A DNA stretch of 64,000 bases from Sphingomonas sp. PAMC 26621 (GTDB lineage: Bacteria; Pseudomonadota; Alphaproteobacteria; Sphingomonadales; Sphingomonadaceae): assembly GCF_000251145.1 (NCBI RefSeq), contig NZ_AIDW01000009.1, positions 62,001 through 126,000 of the forward strand. Reading direction: 5' to 3'. The notes beneath the pieces were generated by a model. The model saw nothing but the letters and a program-made list of their open reading frames with translations. It did not search any database and was not told where the DNA came from. The translations under genes and the position numbers were made by a program. Position 1 is the stretch's first letter. The number at the start of each line of letters is the position of its first letter. This document shows positions 9,116 through 18,070 of the stretch, piece by piece.

Positions 9116-11586
9116 GCGACCGCACGCTCCGCGTCGCCCAGCACCTGCTCGACGATCATCGCGCCGACGTCGTTCTGCCACTGCCACAGCCCGTTGGCCT
9201 GTCCCGAGAAGCTCGCCTCGCCGCCGAGCCGCCCCCAAGGGACGAACCCCGCCGCGAGCCCGATCCCGTACAGGCCCGGGATCGCGCCGCCTTCCGCATC
9301 GACGATCCGGCAATGCCGGTCGACCATCGCGCGACCGTCGTGCGCGGCCAGATCAATGGCGCTGCCGTCGCCGTCGCGGACGTCGAGCGCGCGCGGGCGA
9401 TAGCCGAGCGCGGCGATCACCAGATCGGCTTCCGCCAGCTTCGTGCGCGCGACGGGGTCGTCCTCGCCCCGGACTTGATGCGCCATCACGCGCGGATCAG
9501 GGGTGCGGCCATCGACGCGCAGCATCCGCAGCACGAGATCGCGCGCCTCGAGCCGGAAGCCCGCGAGACGGTAGACGAAGCCGCTGACCGGGCAGATGTC
9601 GTCCGGCCCAAAATCGGTGAACCCTTCCGCCCGCGCCGCCTCGGGGGTGGGGTAGAAGGGCCGCAGCGGGCGCCGATGCAGCAGGGTGATCCCGCCCGCG
9701 CCGAACGGGATCGCGGCGGTCTTGAGCAACAGCACGATCGTCGCGAGCGCACTGGTCGATCCGCCGATCACGACGATCTTGGGGTCGCGCTTGCGCGACA
9801 GCAGGTCGATGATCCGCGCGGGACCGCCAAGCGCCAGCGCTTCGTCCGACTGGATCAGCCGGTCGCCGACCTCGCCGACGAGCGACACCCCGCCGACGCG
9901 TTGCGCGGCGAGCCGGTCGAGCGGCTGGTGCCCGCCGGTCGCGATCACGACCGCCTGCGACAGCTGATCGAATTCGTGCCCGTCGGCGATCCGGCGCATC
10001 CGGCTCGACCACAATCCGCCGCCGGTGCGGGTGGTGCGCAGCACCTCATGCCCCATCAGCACGGTGCCGCCATGCTGCCCGACCAAAGCGTGCAACCGCT
10101 CCCCGGTCGCGCGGACGAACGGCCCGGCTTCCGTCAACGGCACCCCCAGCGCGCCGATATGCCGCGCGACCGCACGTCCTGCCGGATGCTCCGCGAGTGC
10201 CGCGATTTCGGGGTGGGGATTGTCCTTCACCGCGCTCAGGAACGTCTCGGCGGTGCTGTCCGACGTGATCGCATAACGCCCGATCCGTCCCTCGCCGAGC
10301 GTGTCGCCGCGTTCGGCGATGACGAGCCCCGATGCGGCCAGTTCGGGCAACCGTCCGCGCTTGCTCGCCGCAGTCAGCAACGCGGTCCCCGCGGGGCCGC
10401 CGCCGACCACCAGCAGCGAGGCGATCGGATTGGCGCGCGGGCGTGCCGGGACGCGATCTTCCGCCGCAAGCACGCGGTTGACGCGTTCGGCGATCACCGC
10501 GACGTCCTCGGGCGTCATCGCGTCGGTGACGGGGAGCGACAGGGACCGCGCACCGATCGAATCCGCGACCGGGGTCGGCAGGATCGTGGCGCACCGCTGG
10601 AACAGCGGTTGCTCGCCCAGATGCGGACTGAAATAGCGCCCGACGCCAACCCCGGCCGCCTCGATAGCGGCGGCAATCGCGTCGCGGCGGGGCGCGAGAT
10701 GCTCGGGGAGCAGCGCCGGCATGAACTGGCTCGCGCGTCTGCGGCCGACCGCCTGCTGGAAATCGAACCCGACGAGCTGCGCGCGATACGTCGCTTCCAG
10801 CCGTGCGCGTCGGTCACACAGATCGTCGATTTCGCCCAGCTTGGCGCGCGCCATCACCGCGATCACCTCGGGCAGCTTGGCGTTCAGGCCGGACAGGGTC
10901 GCGCTGCGGCCACTCTCGAACCCAAAATTCGCCATCGCGCGCAACCGCTCGATCAATCGCGTGTCGCCCGAATGGATCACTCCGCCCTCGGCGACCGCGA
11001 AGGTCTTGGTCGCGTGCATCGAATAGACCACCGCGAACGGCGCATCCGCGCCAAACCCGGCACCGCTTTCGTCGGTCGTGCCGAGCGAGGCGGCCGCGTC
11101 GATCACCACGCCGACCCCGGTCTGCCGCTGCAGCCACGCATAGCGGTCGAGGTCGATCGCGGTGCCGAAGGTGGCATAGGGAAGCAGGACCGCGATCCGG
11201 TCGCCGTGTTCGGCGAGCAGGCGTTCCTCTTCCGCCGCGCTGGCGGTCCAGTCGGCGGGGTCGATATCGCAGATCAGCGGGGTCAGCCCAGCCCACAGGG
11301 CTGCCTGCGCGGTCGCGGCGAAGGTCAGTGCGGGCATCAGCGCATAGCGTGCCTCGGGCCGCTCGCCGACCGCCTCGCGCAGCGCGATCATCAGCCCGAG
11401 CGTGGCATTGGCAACCGCGAGCGTCGCACCGCTTCCGCCGAACAGCTGCGCGGTCGTCTCCGCCTCGAACGCGCGCACTTCGGGGCCGTTGTTGCTGTAC
11501 ACCCCAGATGTCTCGACGCGTTGCAACGCCGCGAATTGCTCGCTGAGGCGCGGGGGGTTGGGGGCAATCAGGGGATAACGCTGCAT
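9112..11586 (-). CDS. DegT-type PLP aminotransferase fused to an FAD/NAD(P)-binding oxidoreductase
   Basis: An 824-residue two-enzyme fusion. Residues 1 to about 380 are a DegT/DnrJ/EryC1/StrS sugar aminotransferase: VIDAAASLG (Asp163 for the PLP pyridine nitrogen) and the PLP lysine Lys194 in SMHATKTFAVAEGG. From about residue 389 a second protein begins with LLVVGGGPAGTALLTAA, an FAD Rossmann motif; a second nucleotide site is KIVVIGGSTSALATIVLLL, and the C-terminus has IPGLYGIGLAAGF. The latter half resembles flavin monooxygenase or ornithine/lysine N-hydroxylase-like proteins. The linker is only about 10-15 residues and the frame is continuous, so this looks like a real fusion. It overlaps the GT2 gene. 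Making and then oxidising an amino sugar is a plausible role, but this is inference. Confidence 0.85.
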   Translation of the reverse strand: MQRYPLIAPNPPRLSEQFAALQRVETSGVYSNNGPEVRAFEAETTAQLFGGSGATLAVANATLGLMIALREAVGERPEARYALMPALTFAATAQAALWAGLTPLICDIDPADWTASAAEEERLLAEHGDRIAVLLPYATFGTAIDLDRYAWLQRQTGVGVVIDAAASLGTTDESGAGFGADAPFAVVYSMHATKTFAVAEGGVIHSGDTRLIERLRAMANFGFESGRSATLSGLNAKLPEVIAVMARAKLGEIDDLCDRRARLEATYRAQLVGFDFQQAVGRRRASQFMPALLPEHLAPRRDAIAAAIEAAGVGVGRYFSPHLGEQPLFQRCATILPTPVADSIGARSLSLPVTDAMTPEDVAVIAERVNRVLAAEDRVPARPRANPIASLLVVGGGPAGTALLTAASKRGRLPELAASGLVIAERGDTLGEGRIGRYAITSDSTAETFLSAVKDNPHPEIAALAEHPAGRAVARHIGALGVPLTEAGPFVRATGERLHALVGQHGGTVLMGHEVLRTTRTGGGLWSSRMRRIADGHEFDQLSQAVVIATGGHQPLDRLAAQRVGGVSLVGEVGDRLIQSDEALALGGPARIIDLLSRKRDPKIVVIGGSTSALATIVLLLKTAAIPFGAGGITLLHRRPLRPFYPTPEAARAEGFTDFGPDDICPVSGFVYRLAGFRLEARDLVLRMLRVDGRTPDPRVMAHQVRGEDDPVARTKLAEADLVIAALGYRPRALDVRDGDGSAIDLAAHDGRAMVDRHCRIVDAEGGAIPGLYGIGLAAGFVPWGRLGGEASFSGQANGLWQWQNDVGAMIVEQVLGDAERAVA

Positions 11587-11674
11587 GGGGAAGGGACGCC
11601 TGACTCGGGATACTCCCGCGCCTTGTGCTCTACCGGCCCCTAAAAAGGCGTTACGCCCCCGATATTACCTCCCG

Positions 11675-12436
11675 CTATCCTTCGCGTGCCACCGCGAACC
11701 CGGCGAACGACTGGTTGACCGGCATCAGTTCGAGCGTGTTGATGTTGAGGTGGCGAGGCTGTTCCGCGACCCACAGCATCGTCGCCGCAATGTCCTCGGC
11801 GGTCATCGGGGTGACGCCCGCGTACAGGGTGTCCGACGCGGCCTTGTCGCCCCCGGTGCGGACGGTGGTGAATTCGGTCTCGACCATGCCGGGTTCGATC
11901 GAGGTGACGCGCACGCCCTTGCCGTGGAGATCGGCGCGCAGGCCGAGGCTGAACTGGCGGACAAAGGCCTTGGTCCCGCCGTAGACGTTGCCGCCCGCGT
12001 ACGGATAGGTCGCCGCGACCGACGAGAGGTTGATGATCGCCCCCTTGCGCGCGACGATTCCCGGCAACAGCAACCGCGTGACCGTGACCAGCGCGGTGAC
12101 GTTGGTATCGATCATCGTCTGCCAGTCGTCGAGCTTCGCTTCGGGCGCGGGCGACGTGCCGAGCGCGAGCCCGGCGTTGTTGATCAGCAGGTCGATGTCG
12201 GCAAAACCGGCGGGCAAGCCGGCGATCGCGCTTTCCAGCGCGGCGCGGTCGCGGATGTCGAACGCGAGCGTGTGGACGGTATCCGCACCGAGCGCCTCGG
12301 TCAGCGCATCGAGCCGGTCGGTGCGACGCCCGGTGGTGACGACGCGCCAACCGGCGGCGGCGAACGCGTGGACGGCGGCGCCACCGATCCCGGCGGTGCC
12401 GCCGGTGATGAACGCGGTACGCTTGGTTTCGGTCAT
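11675..12436 (-). CDS. SDR family NADP-dependent oxidoreductase, YdfG-like
   Basis: A 253-residue classical short-chain dehydrogenase. The cofactor motif TGGTAGIG is at residues 11-18, NNAG at 86-89, and the catalytic Ser138/139, Tyr152 and Lys156 are all in place. RVVTTGRR after strand 2 (two Arg) favours NADP. IEPGMVETEF and the C-terminal NINTLELMPVNQSFAGFAV closely match YdfG-type 3-hydroxy-acid (serine, malonic semialdehyde) dehydrogenases. It is a single gene lying between the fusion gene and a LysR regulator on the same strand. Confidence 0.9.
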   Translation of the reverse strand: MTETKRTAFITGGTAGIGGAAVHAFAAAGWRVVTTGRRTDRLDALTEALGADTVHTLAFDIRDRAALESAIAGLPAGFADIDLLINNAGLALGTSPAPEAKLDDWQTMIDTNVTALVTVTRLLLPGIVARKGAIINLSSVAATYPYAGGNVYGGTKAFVRQFSLGLRADLHGKGVRVTSIEPGMVETEFTTVRTGGDKAASDTLYAGVTPMTAEDIAATMLWVAEQPRHLNINTLELMPVNQSFAGFAVAREG

Positions 12437-12631
12437 GCAAGGAGTCCAGTCGCGGTTGACCGCGCCGGTCGCGGTGGGGCTGCTGTTCGTGCCGGGTCCG
12501 GCAGATAGGCAGTCGGGATTTACGGCGCAAGGTTCGGCAGCGACGGGGTGGACTAGGCGGGGTGGACTCGGCGGGCGCGCCCGTTTTCCGGCCCCACCAA
12601 AGTCCGTCGAAGCCCCGGCGGCGACCGGCGA

Positions 12632-13537
12632 CTAGGGTGCAGGCGAGCCCTGTCCCGCCTGGCGCACGACAGCCAGGAATCGGCTGACGATCAGCGGCGG
12701 CGCCTCGGCATGGACTAGCCACATCGCGGACGTCGCGCGATCATCGAGCAGCGGGATGTAGACGAGCCCCGAGGATTGCAGCGCGGAAAGCGACTCCGCG
12801 ATGATCGTGATGCCGATTCCCGCCGCCACCAGCCCCAGCAGGGTAGAGACCTCACGGACGCCTTGCGCGACTCGCGGCTCGACCCCGGCGGCCCGCATCA
12901 GCAGGAACAGCGCTTCGGTGAAACCGCCGCTGCGGTCGTTCGCATAGACCACCAGCGAATGGGATCCGAGATCGGACAGGTGCAATCCGGCACGGCTCGC
13001 AAGGACATGATCCGGCCGGGTTGCGACGAGGAGGCGTTCCTCGAGAATGAGCGTCGCGGTCAAGCCGGCAGGGACGGCGGGGCGCTGCGGGCTGCGCATG
13101 AAGCCGAGGTCGAGCTGGCCCTCGCCGATGGCCGGGATCTGCGACGTTCCAGCAACTTCGGTCAGCGACAGCCGGACATCGGGACAGGCCTGTCGGAACG
13201 CATATAGCGCGGTCGCCACCTGCGGGATGAACGGGGCGGAGGCGTTGAACCCGATCCGCAGGTCGCCGAGTTCGCCACGCGCCGCGCGCCGCGCGATCAG
13301 GACGGCACGGTCCGCTTCCTCGAGCGTGCGCTGCGCTGCTTCCAGGAACAATGCGCCCGCGGGCGTCAGCGCGACCCGGCGACTGGTCCGTTCGAGCAGA
13401 AGGACGCCGAGTTCCTCCTCGAGCAACCGGATCTGTTGGCTCAGCGGGGGCTGCGAGATTCCAAGATGCGCCGCCGCGCGGGCGAAATGCAGATCGGTGG
13501 CGACCTGCACGAAATACCGAAGATGCCTCAATTCCAT
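12632..13537 (-). CDS. LysR-family transcriptional regulator
   Basis: A 301-residue LTTR. The N-terminal winged helix (MELRHLRYFVQVATDLHFAR, then AAHLGISQPPLSQQIRLLE) is followed by the two-lobed effector domain from about residue 90. It is divergent from the RND efflux operon with 188 bp between, the standard LTTR arrangement, so regulation of that operon is likely. The short variant HLRYFVQVATDLHFARAA resembles CatR/BenM-like regulators. No ligand can be assigned. Confidence 0.92.
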   Translation of the reverse strand: MELRHLRYFVQVATDLHFARAAAHLGISQPPLSQQIRLLEEELGVLLLERTSRRVALTPAGALFLEAAQRTLEEADRAVLIARRAARGELGDLRIGFNASAPFIPQVATALYAFRQACPDVRLSLTEVAGTSQIPAIGEGQLDLGFMRSPQRPAVPAGLTATLILEERLLVATRPDHVLASRAGLHLSDLGSHSLVVYANDRSGGFTEALFLLMRAAGVEPRVAQGVREVSTLLGLVAAGIGITIIAESLSALQSSGLVYIPLLDDRATSAMWLVHAEAPPLIVSRFLAVVRQAGQGSPAP

Positions 13538-13725
13538 AATCGATAGCTTTTACGTCTCAATCATGTGGGAAACAATATTAGACAAGCCAGCAACACAAGC
13601 CGAATGGTGCGCTGCCGCATCGCTCCTGATGTCGGTCAACATCTGGTTCGGGTGTCCTCCCCAGGCATGATTCAAGATGCAGATCATGGGCCGCGCAATG
13701 CCAGCCCTTACTTGAGCACAGCTGC
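13538..13725. promoter_or_regulatory. Divergent lysR / RND operon promoter region
   Basis: The 188 bp between the divergent starts are less GC-rich than their surroundings near the lysR side, with ATAATCGATAGCTTTTACG at 13536-13554 and ACAATATTAGACAAG further in. LysR regulators usually bind T-N11-A boxes here. I see several candidate T-N11-A pairs but none strong enough to name. Confidence 0.4.
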
Positions 13726-16700
13726 GTGATCGGGATCGTCCGCGTTGCGTTGACGCGCCCGCTCACCTTCATCGTCATGGCGATCCTGATCGCGATCGTC
13801 GGCGTGCTCGCCGCGATCCGGACGCCGGTCGACATCTTCCCCGACATTCGCGTGCCGGTGATCGCCACCGCGTGGCAGTATAGCGGGCTTTCGCCCGACG
13901 AGATGTCGGGCCGGATCATCACCCCGTTCGAACGAGTGCTGACGACGACGGTCAACGACATCGACCATATCGAGAGCCAGTCGCTCCCCGGCATCGGCGT
14001 CGTGAAGATCTATTTCCAGCCCGGCGCCGACGTCCGCACCGCGACCGCGCAGGTCACGTCGGTGTCGCAGACCGTGCTCAAGCAGCTCCCGCCGGGTGTC
14101 ACCCCGCCGCTGGTGCTCAACTACAGCGCGTCGACCGTGCCGATCGTCCAGCTCGCTCTGTCGGGGACGGGGCTGTCCGAGGGCAAGATGTTCGATCTCG
14201 CTGTCAACCAGGTCCGTCCCGGGCTGGTCACCGTGCCCGGCGCGGCGATCCCCTATCCGTCGGGCGGCAAGACGCGGCAGATCCAGATCGACCTCGACCC
14301 CGAGGCGCTCCAGTCGAAGGGGCTGTCGGCGCAGGACGTCGGCAATGCGATCGCCGCGCAGAACCAGATCAACCCCGCGGGCTTCGCCAAGATCGGCGGG
14401 TTCCAGTATAGCGTCCGGCTCAACAACGCGCCGGGGTCGATCGAAGAACTTAACAGCATCCCGGTCAAGGTCGTCAACGGCGCGACCATCTACATGCGCG
14501 ACGTGGCGCACGTCCGCGACGGTTCCGCCCCGCAGACCAACGTTGTCCATGTCGACGGGGCGCGTTCGGTGATCATGACCGTCCTCAAGAACGGCGCGAC
14601 CTCGACGCTCGCGATCGTGCAGGGGATCAAGGACGCGCTCCCCAAGATTCAGGAGACGCTCCCGGCGCTCAAGATCGTGCCGATCGGCGACCAGTCGCTG
14701 TTCGTGAAGGCGGCGGTCGAGGGCGTGGTCAAGGAAGGGGCGATCGCGGCGGCGCTGACCTCGCTGATGATCCTGCTGTTCCTCGGCTCGTGGCGCTCGA
14801 CCGTGATCATCGCGATCTCGATCCCGCTCGCGATCCTCGCGGCAATCATCGGGCTGGCGATCACCGGCAATACCCTCAACACGATGACGCTCGGCGGGCT
14901 CAGCCTCGCGGTCGGCATCCTGGTCGATGATGCGACGGTGACGATCGAGAACATCAACTGGCACCTCGAACAGGGCAAGCCGGTGATGCAGGCGATCCTC
15001 GACGGCGCGGCGCAGATCGTGACGCCCGCGTTCGTGTCTTTGCTCTGCATCTGTATCGTGTTCGTGCCGATGTTCTTCTTGCCCGGCGTGGCGGGGTTCC
15101 TGTTCGTGCCGCTCGCGCTCGCGGTGGTGTTCGCGATGATCGCGTCGTTCATCCTGTCGCGCACGCTCGTGCCGACGATGGCGATGTATCTCCTCAAACC
15201 GCATGCCCCGGGGCATGAGCATGAGGCGGGCACGCCCGGATCGCGCAACCCGCTGGTCCGCTTCCAGCGCGGGTTCGAGCATCGCTTCGAACGCTTCCGC
15301 CTGAGCTACGGCGGGATGCTCGAGCGCGTGCTTGCGGGGCCCAAGCCGTTCGTGATCGGGTTCCTCGCGGTCGTTTTGCTGTCGTTCCTGCTGGTGCCGT
15401 TCCTCGGACAGAACTTCTTCCCCGCGGTCGATGCCGGGCAGATGGCGCTCCACGTCCGCGCGCCGGTGGGCTCGCGGATCGAGCAGACCTCGGCGCAGTT
15501 CGACCTGATCGAGCGGCGGATCCGCCAGATCGTCCCGGCGAACGAACTGGTCTCGGTGGTCGACAACATCGGCCTGCCGGTCAGCTCGATCAACACGACC
15601 TATAACAATTCGGGCACGGTCGGGCCGCAGGATGGCGACATCCTGATCCAGCTGTCGAAGAACCACGCCCCCACCGCGGACTACATCCGGCAGTTGCGCG
15701 AGCGGCTGCCGCGCGATTTTCCGGGTTCGACCTTCTCGTTCCTGCCCGCCGACATCACCAGCCAGATCCTCAACTTCGGCGCGCCCGCGCCGATCGACAT
15801 CCAGATCTCGGGCAAGGATGCCAAGGCGAACCAGGCCTATGCGCGGATGATCCTGCGGCGCATCGCCGCGATCCCGGGCGTGGCGGACGGGCGGATCCAG
15901 CAATCCGCGCGCTACCCCCAGCTCAACGTCGTGGTCGATCGCAGCCGGATCGGGCAATATGGCCTGACCGAACGCGACGTCACCACCAGCGTCGCCAGCT
16001 CGCTCGCGGGCACCTCGCAGACCGCGCCGGTGTTCTTCCTCAGCCCGGAGAATGGCGTGTCCTATCCGGTCGTCGCGCAGGCACCCGAATATCGCGTCGG
16101 ATCGATGGACGACCTCGCGAGCATTCCGGTGACGGGGGCGGACGGCACGTCGCAGGTGCTCGGCGGGATCGGCACGATCGTCCGGTCGAACGGCGCGGCG
16201 GTCGTCTCGCATTACAACATCGCGCCGGTGACCGACATCTATGCGACCCCGGCGGGGCGGGATCTCGGCGCGGTGGCGGGCGACATCAAGGCGGTGCTCG
16301 CGGAGCTGAAGGACAAGGCCCCCAAGGGCGCGACCGTCACGCTGCGCGGGCAATATGCGACAATGAACGGGGCGTTCTCGGGGCTCGGCTTCGGGCTGCT
16401 CGGCGCGATCGTGCTGATCTATTTGCTGATCGTCGTCAATTTCCAGAGCTGGCTCGATCCGTTCGTCATCATCACCGCGCTGCCGGGCGCGCTTGCCGGG
16501 ATCGTGTGGATGCTGTTCGCGACGGAGACGACGCTGTCGGTCCCCGCGCTGACCGGCGCGATCATGTGCATGGGCGTCGCCACCGCCAACGCGATCCTGG
16601 TCGTCAGCTTCGCGCGCGAGCGGCTGGCCGAACTGGGCGACGCGACCGCGGCTGCGCTGGAGGCGGGAATGACTCGCTTCCGTCCGGTGTTGATGACCGC

Positions 16701-16914
16701 GCTCGCGATGATCATCGGCATGTTGCCGATGGCGCTCGGGCTGGGCGAGGGCGGCGAGCAGAACGCGCCGCTCGGCCGCGCGGTGATCGGTGGGTTGCTG
16801 GTCGCGACGTTCGCGACACTGTTGTTCGTGCCGGTGGTGTTCAGCCTGGTTCACCGGCGCAAGGCGGACGCCGCCGCGTCGCCGACCCCCGAATTGGAGA
16901 GAGTGCATGTCTGA
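13726..16914 (+). CDS. RND efflux pump, inner-membrane permease subunit
   Basis: A 1062-residue RND (HAE-type) proton/substrate antiporter. TM1 is at residues about 10-30, a large periplasmic loop follows, then a membrane block with GGLSLAVGILVDDATVTIEN, whose paired Asp residues are the proton-relay acids of TM4. A second periplasmic loop and a second membrane block follow (GAIMCMGVATANAILVVSFARERL). The GTG start at 13726 is chosen because the N-terminal helix follows immediately. It overlaps the adaptor gene by 8 bp and belongs to a pump-adaptor-channel operon facing the LysR gene. The order pump first, adaptor second differs from acrAB. Substrates are unknown. Confidence 0.92.
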   Translation: MIGIVRVALTRPLTFIVMAILIAIVGVLAAIRTPVDIFPDIRVPVIATAWQYSGLSPDEMSGRIITPFERVLTTTVNDIDHIESQSLPGIGVVKIYFQPGADVRTATAQVTSVSQTVLKQLPPGVTPPLVLNYSASTVPIVQLALSGTGLSEGKMFDLAVNQVRPGLVTVPGAAIPYPSGGKTRQIQIDLDPEALQSKGLSAQDVGNAIAAQNQINPAGFAKIGGFQYSVRLNNAPGSIEELNSIPVKVVNGATIYMRDVAHVRDGSAPQTNVVHVDGARSVIMTVLKNGATSTLAIVQGIKDALPKIQETLPALKIVPIGDQSLFVKAAVEGVVKEGAIAAALTSLMILLFLGSWRSTVIIAISIPLAILAAIIGLAITGNTLNTMTLGGLSLAVGILVDDATVTIENINWHLEQGKPVMQAILDGAAQIVTPAFVSLLCICIVFVPMFFLPGVAGFLFVPLALAVVFAMIASFILSRTLVPTMAMYLLKPHAPGHEHEAGTPGSRNPLVRFQRGFEHRFERFRLSYGGMLERVLAGPKPFVIGFLAVVLLSFLLVPFLGQNFFPAVDAGQMALHVRAPVGSRIEQTSAQFDLIERRIRQIVPANELVSVVDNIGLPVSSINTTYNNSGTVGPQDGDILIQLSKNHAPTADYIRQLRERLPRDFPGSTFSFLPADITSQILNFGAPAPIDIQISGKDAKANQAYARMILRRIAAIPGVADGRIQQSARYPQLNVVVDRSRIGQYGLTERDVTTSVASSLAGTSQTAPVFFLSPENGVSYPVVAQAPEYRVGSMDDLASIPVTGADGTSQVLGGIGTIVRSNGAAVVSHYNIAPVTDIYATPAGRDLGAVAGDIKAVLAELKDKAPKGATVTLRGQYATMNGAFSGLGFGLLGAIVLIYLLIVVNFQSWLDPFVIITALPGALAGIVWMLFATETTLSVPALTGAIMCMGVATANAILVVSFARERLAELGDATAAALEAGMTRFRPVLMTALAMIIGMLPMALGLGEGGEQNAPLGRAVIGGLLVATFATLLFVPVVFSLVHRRKADAAASPTPELERVHV

Positions 16915-18070
16915 GCGCGGCCAGGGCCGATCGCTGAAAACGGTCGGGATCGTTGCTGCGGTGGTCGCGGTCGGCGTCGTCGGCTTCGGCATCGCCAACC
17001 GCTCGCATTCCGAGCAGAAGCTTGCCGGATGGACCCAGGCGCAGGCGACGCCGACGGTCACGGTGATCCATCCGAAAGCCGCAGGCAGCGCTGCCGCGCT
17101 CACGCTGCCCGCGAACCTGCAGGCGCGCAACAGCGCGCCGATCTTCGCGCGGACGAGCGGTTATGTCCGCAAATGGTATGTCGATATCGGCGACAGCGTG
17201 CGCGCGGGCCAGACGCTCGCGGTGCTCGACGCGCCCGAGGTCGACCAGCAGCTTGCCGCCGCGCAAGCGGATCTCGAGACGGCCAAGGCGAACCAGATGC
17301 TCGCCGCCTCGACCGCGACGCGCTGGCGCAACATGTTGAGCAAGGATGCGGTGTCCAAGCAGGAGACCGACGAGAAGATCGGCGACCTCGCCGCCAAGAC
17401 CGCATTGGCGAATGCGGCGCGCGCCAACGTCGCGCGCTATCGGTTCACGCAGGGGTTCACCCGGTTGATCGCGCCCTTCTCGGGCGTCGTCACGACGAGA
17501 TCGACCGATATCGGCGCGCTGGTGACCGCGGGGACGGCAGCATCGACCCCATTGTTCACCGTGTCCGACGTCAGCCGGATGCGCGCCTACGTCCGCGTGC
17601 CGCAATCCTATTCGGCGCAGGTGCATCCGGGGCTGCATGTCGGGCTGACCTTGCCGGAATATGCCGGGCGCACGTTCGATGCGGTGCTGACGCGGACTGC
17701 GGGCGCGGTCGATCAGCGCTCGGGCACCGTGCTCGTCGAACTCCAGGCCGCCAATGGCGACCGCGCGCTCAAGCCAGGGGCCTATGCGCAGGCGAGCTTC
17801 CCGGTTGCGGGCGCAAGCGGCGCGATGACGCTCCCGGCAAGCGCATTGCTGACCGGCGAGCACGGCACACAGGTCGCGCTGATCGGCACGGACGGCAAGG
17901 CGCATCTGAAGGCGATCGTGATCGGCGAGGATCGCGGCGAGACGGTCGAGATCCGCTCGGGGCTGACCCCGCAAGACCGCGTCATCGACAATCCCCCCGA
18001 CGCGCTGGCTGACGGTGACCCGGTAACGGTCGGGCGGGGCGGGGCGGGGGCTGCGCATGCGGCGCGCTAG
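16907..18070 (+). CDS. RND efflux periplasmic adaptor subunit
   Basis: A 387-residue membrane-fusion protein. One N-terminal helix (about residues 10-27, VGIVAAVVAVGVVGFGIA) anchors it, followed by the lipoyl half ARTSGYVRKWYVDIGDSVRAGQTLAVLDAPEVDQQL, a short coiled-coil hairpin (about residues 100-160), and the second lipoyl half FTRLIAPFSGVVTTRSTDIGALV. I start at ATG 16907, which overlaps the pump stop by 8 bp; upstream sequence in the same frame reads the pump gene. It joins the RND pump to the outer-membrane channel encoded next. Confidence 0.9.
   Translation: MSERGQGRSLKTVGIVAAVVAVGVVGFGIANRSHSEQKLAGWTQAQATPTVTVIHPKAAGSAAALTLPANLQARNSAPIFARTSGYVRKWYVDIGDSVRAGQTLAVLDAPEVDQQLAAAQADLETAKANQMLAASTATRWRNMLSKDAVSKQETDEKIGDLAAKTALANAARANVARYRFTQGFTRLIAPFSGVVTTRSTDIGALVTAGTAASTPLFTVSDVSRMRAYVRVPQSYSAQVHPGLHVGLTLPEYAGRTFDAVLTRTAGAVDQRSGTVLVELQAANGDRALKPGAYAQASFPVAGASGAMTLPASALLTGEHGTQVALIGTDGKAHLKAIVIGEDRGETVEIRSGLTPQDRVIDNPPDALADGDPVTVGRGGAGAAHAAR

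Noticed and set aside
9313..11643. A 776-residue open frame on the plus strand opposite the aminotransferase fusion
   Set aside because: It shows no recognisable domain and mirrors codon structure of the real gene on the other strand.
13708..17130. A 1140-residue open frame on the minus strand opposite the RND pump
   Set aside because: Its product is Arg/Asp/His-rich low-complexity sequence typical of the antisense of high-GC coding DNA, while the plus strand encodes a clear RND pump.
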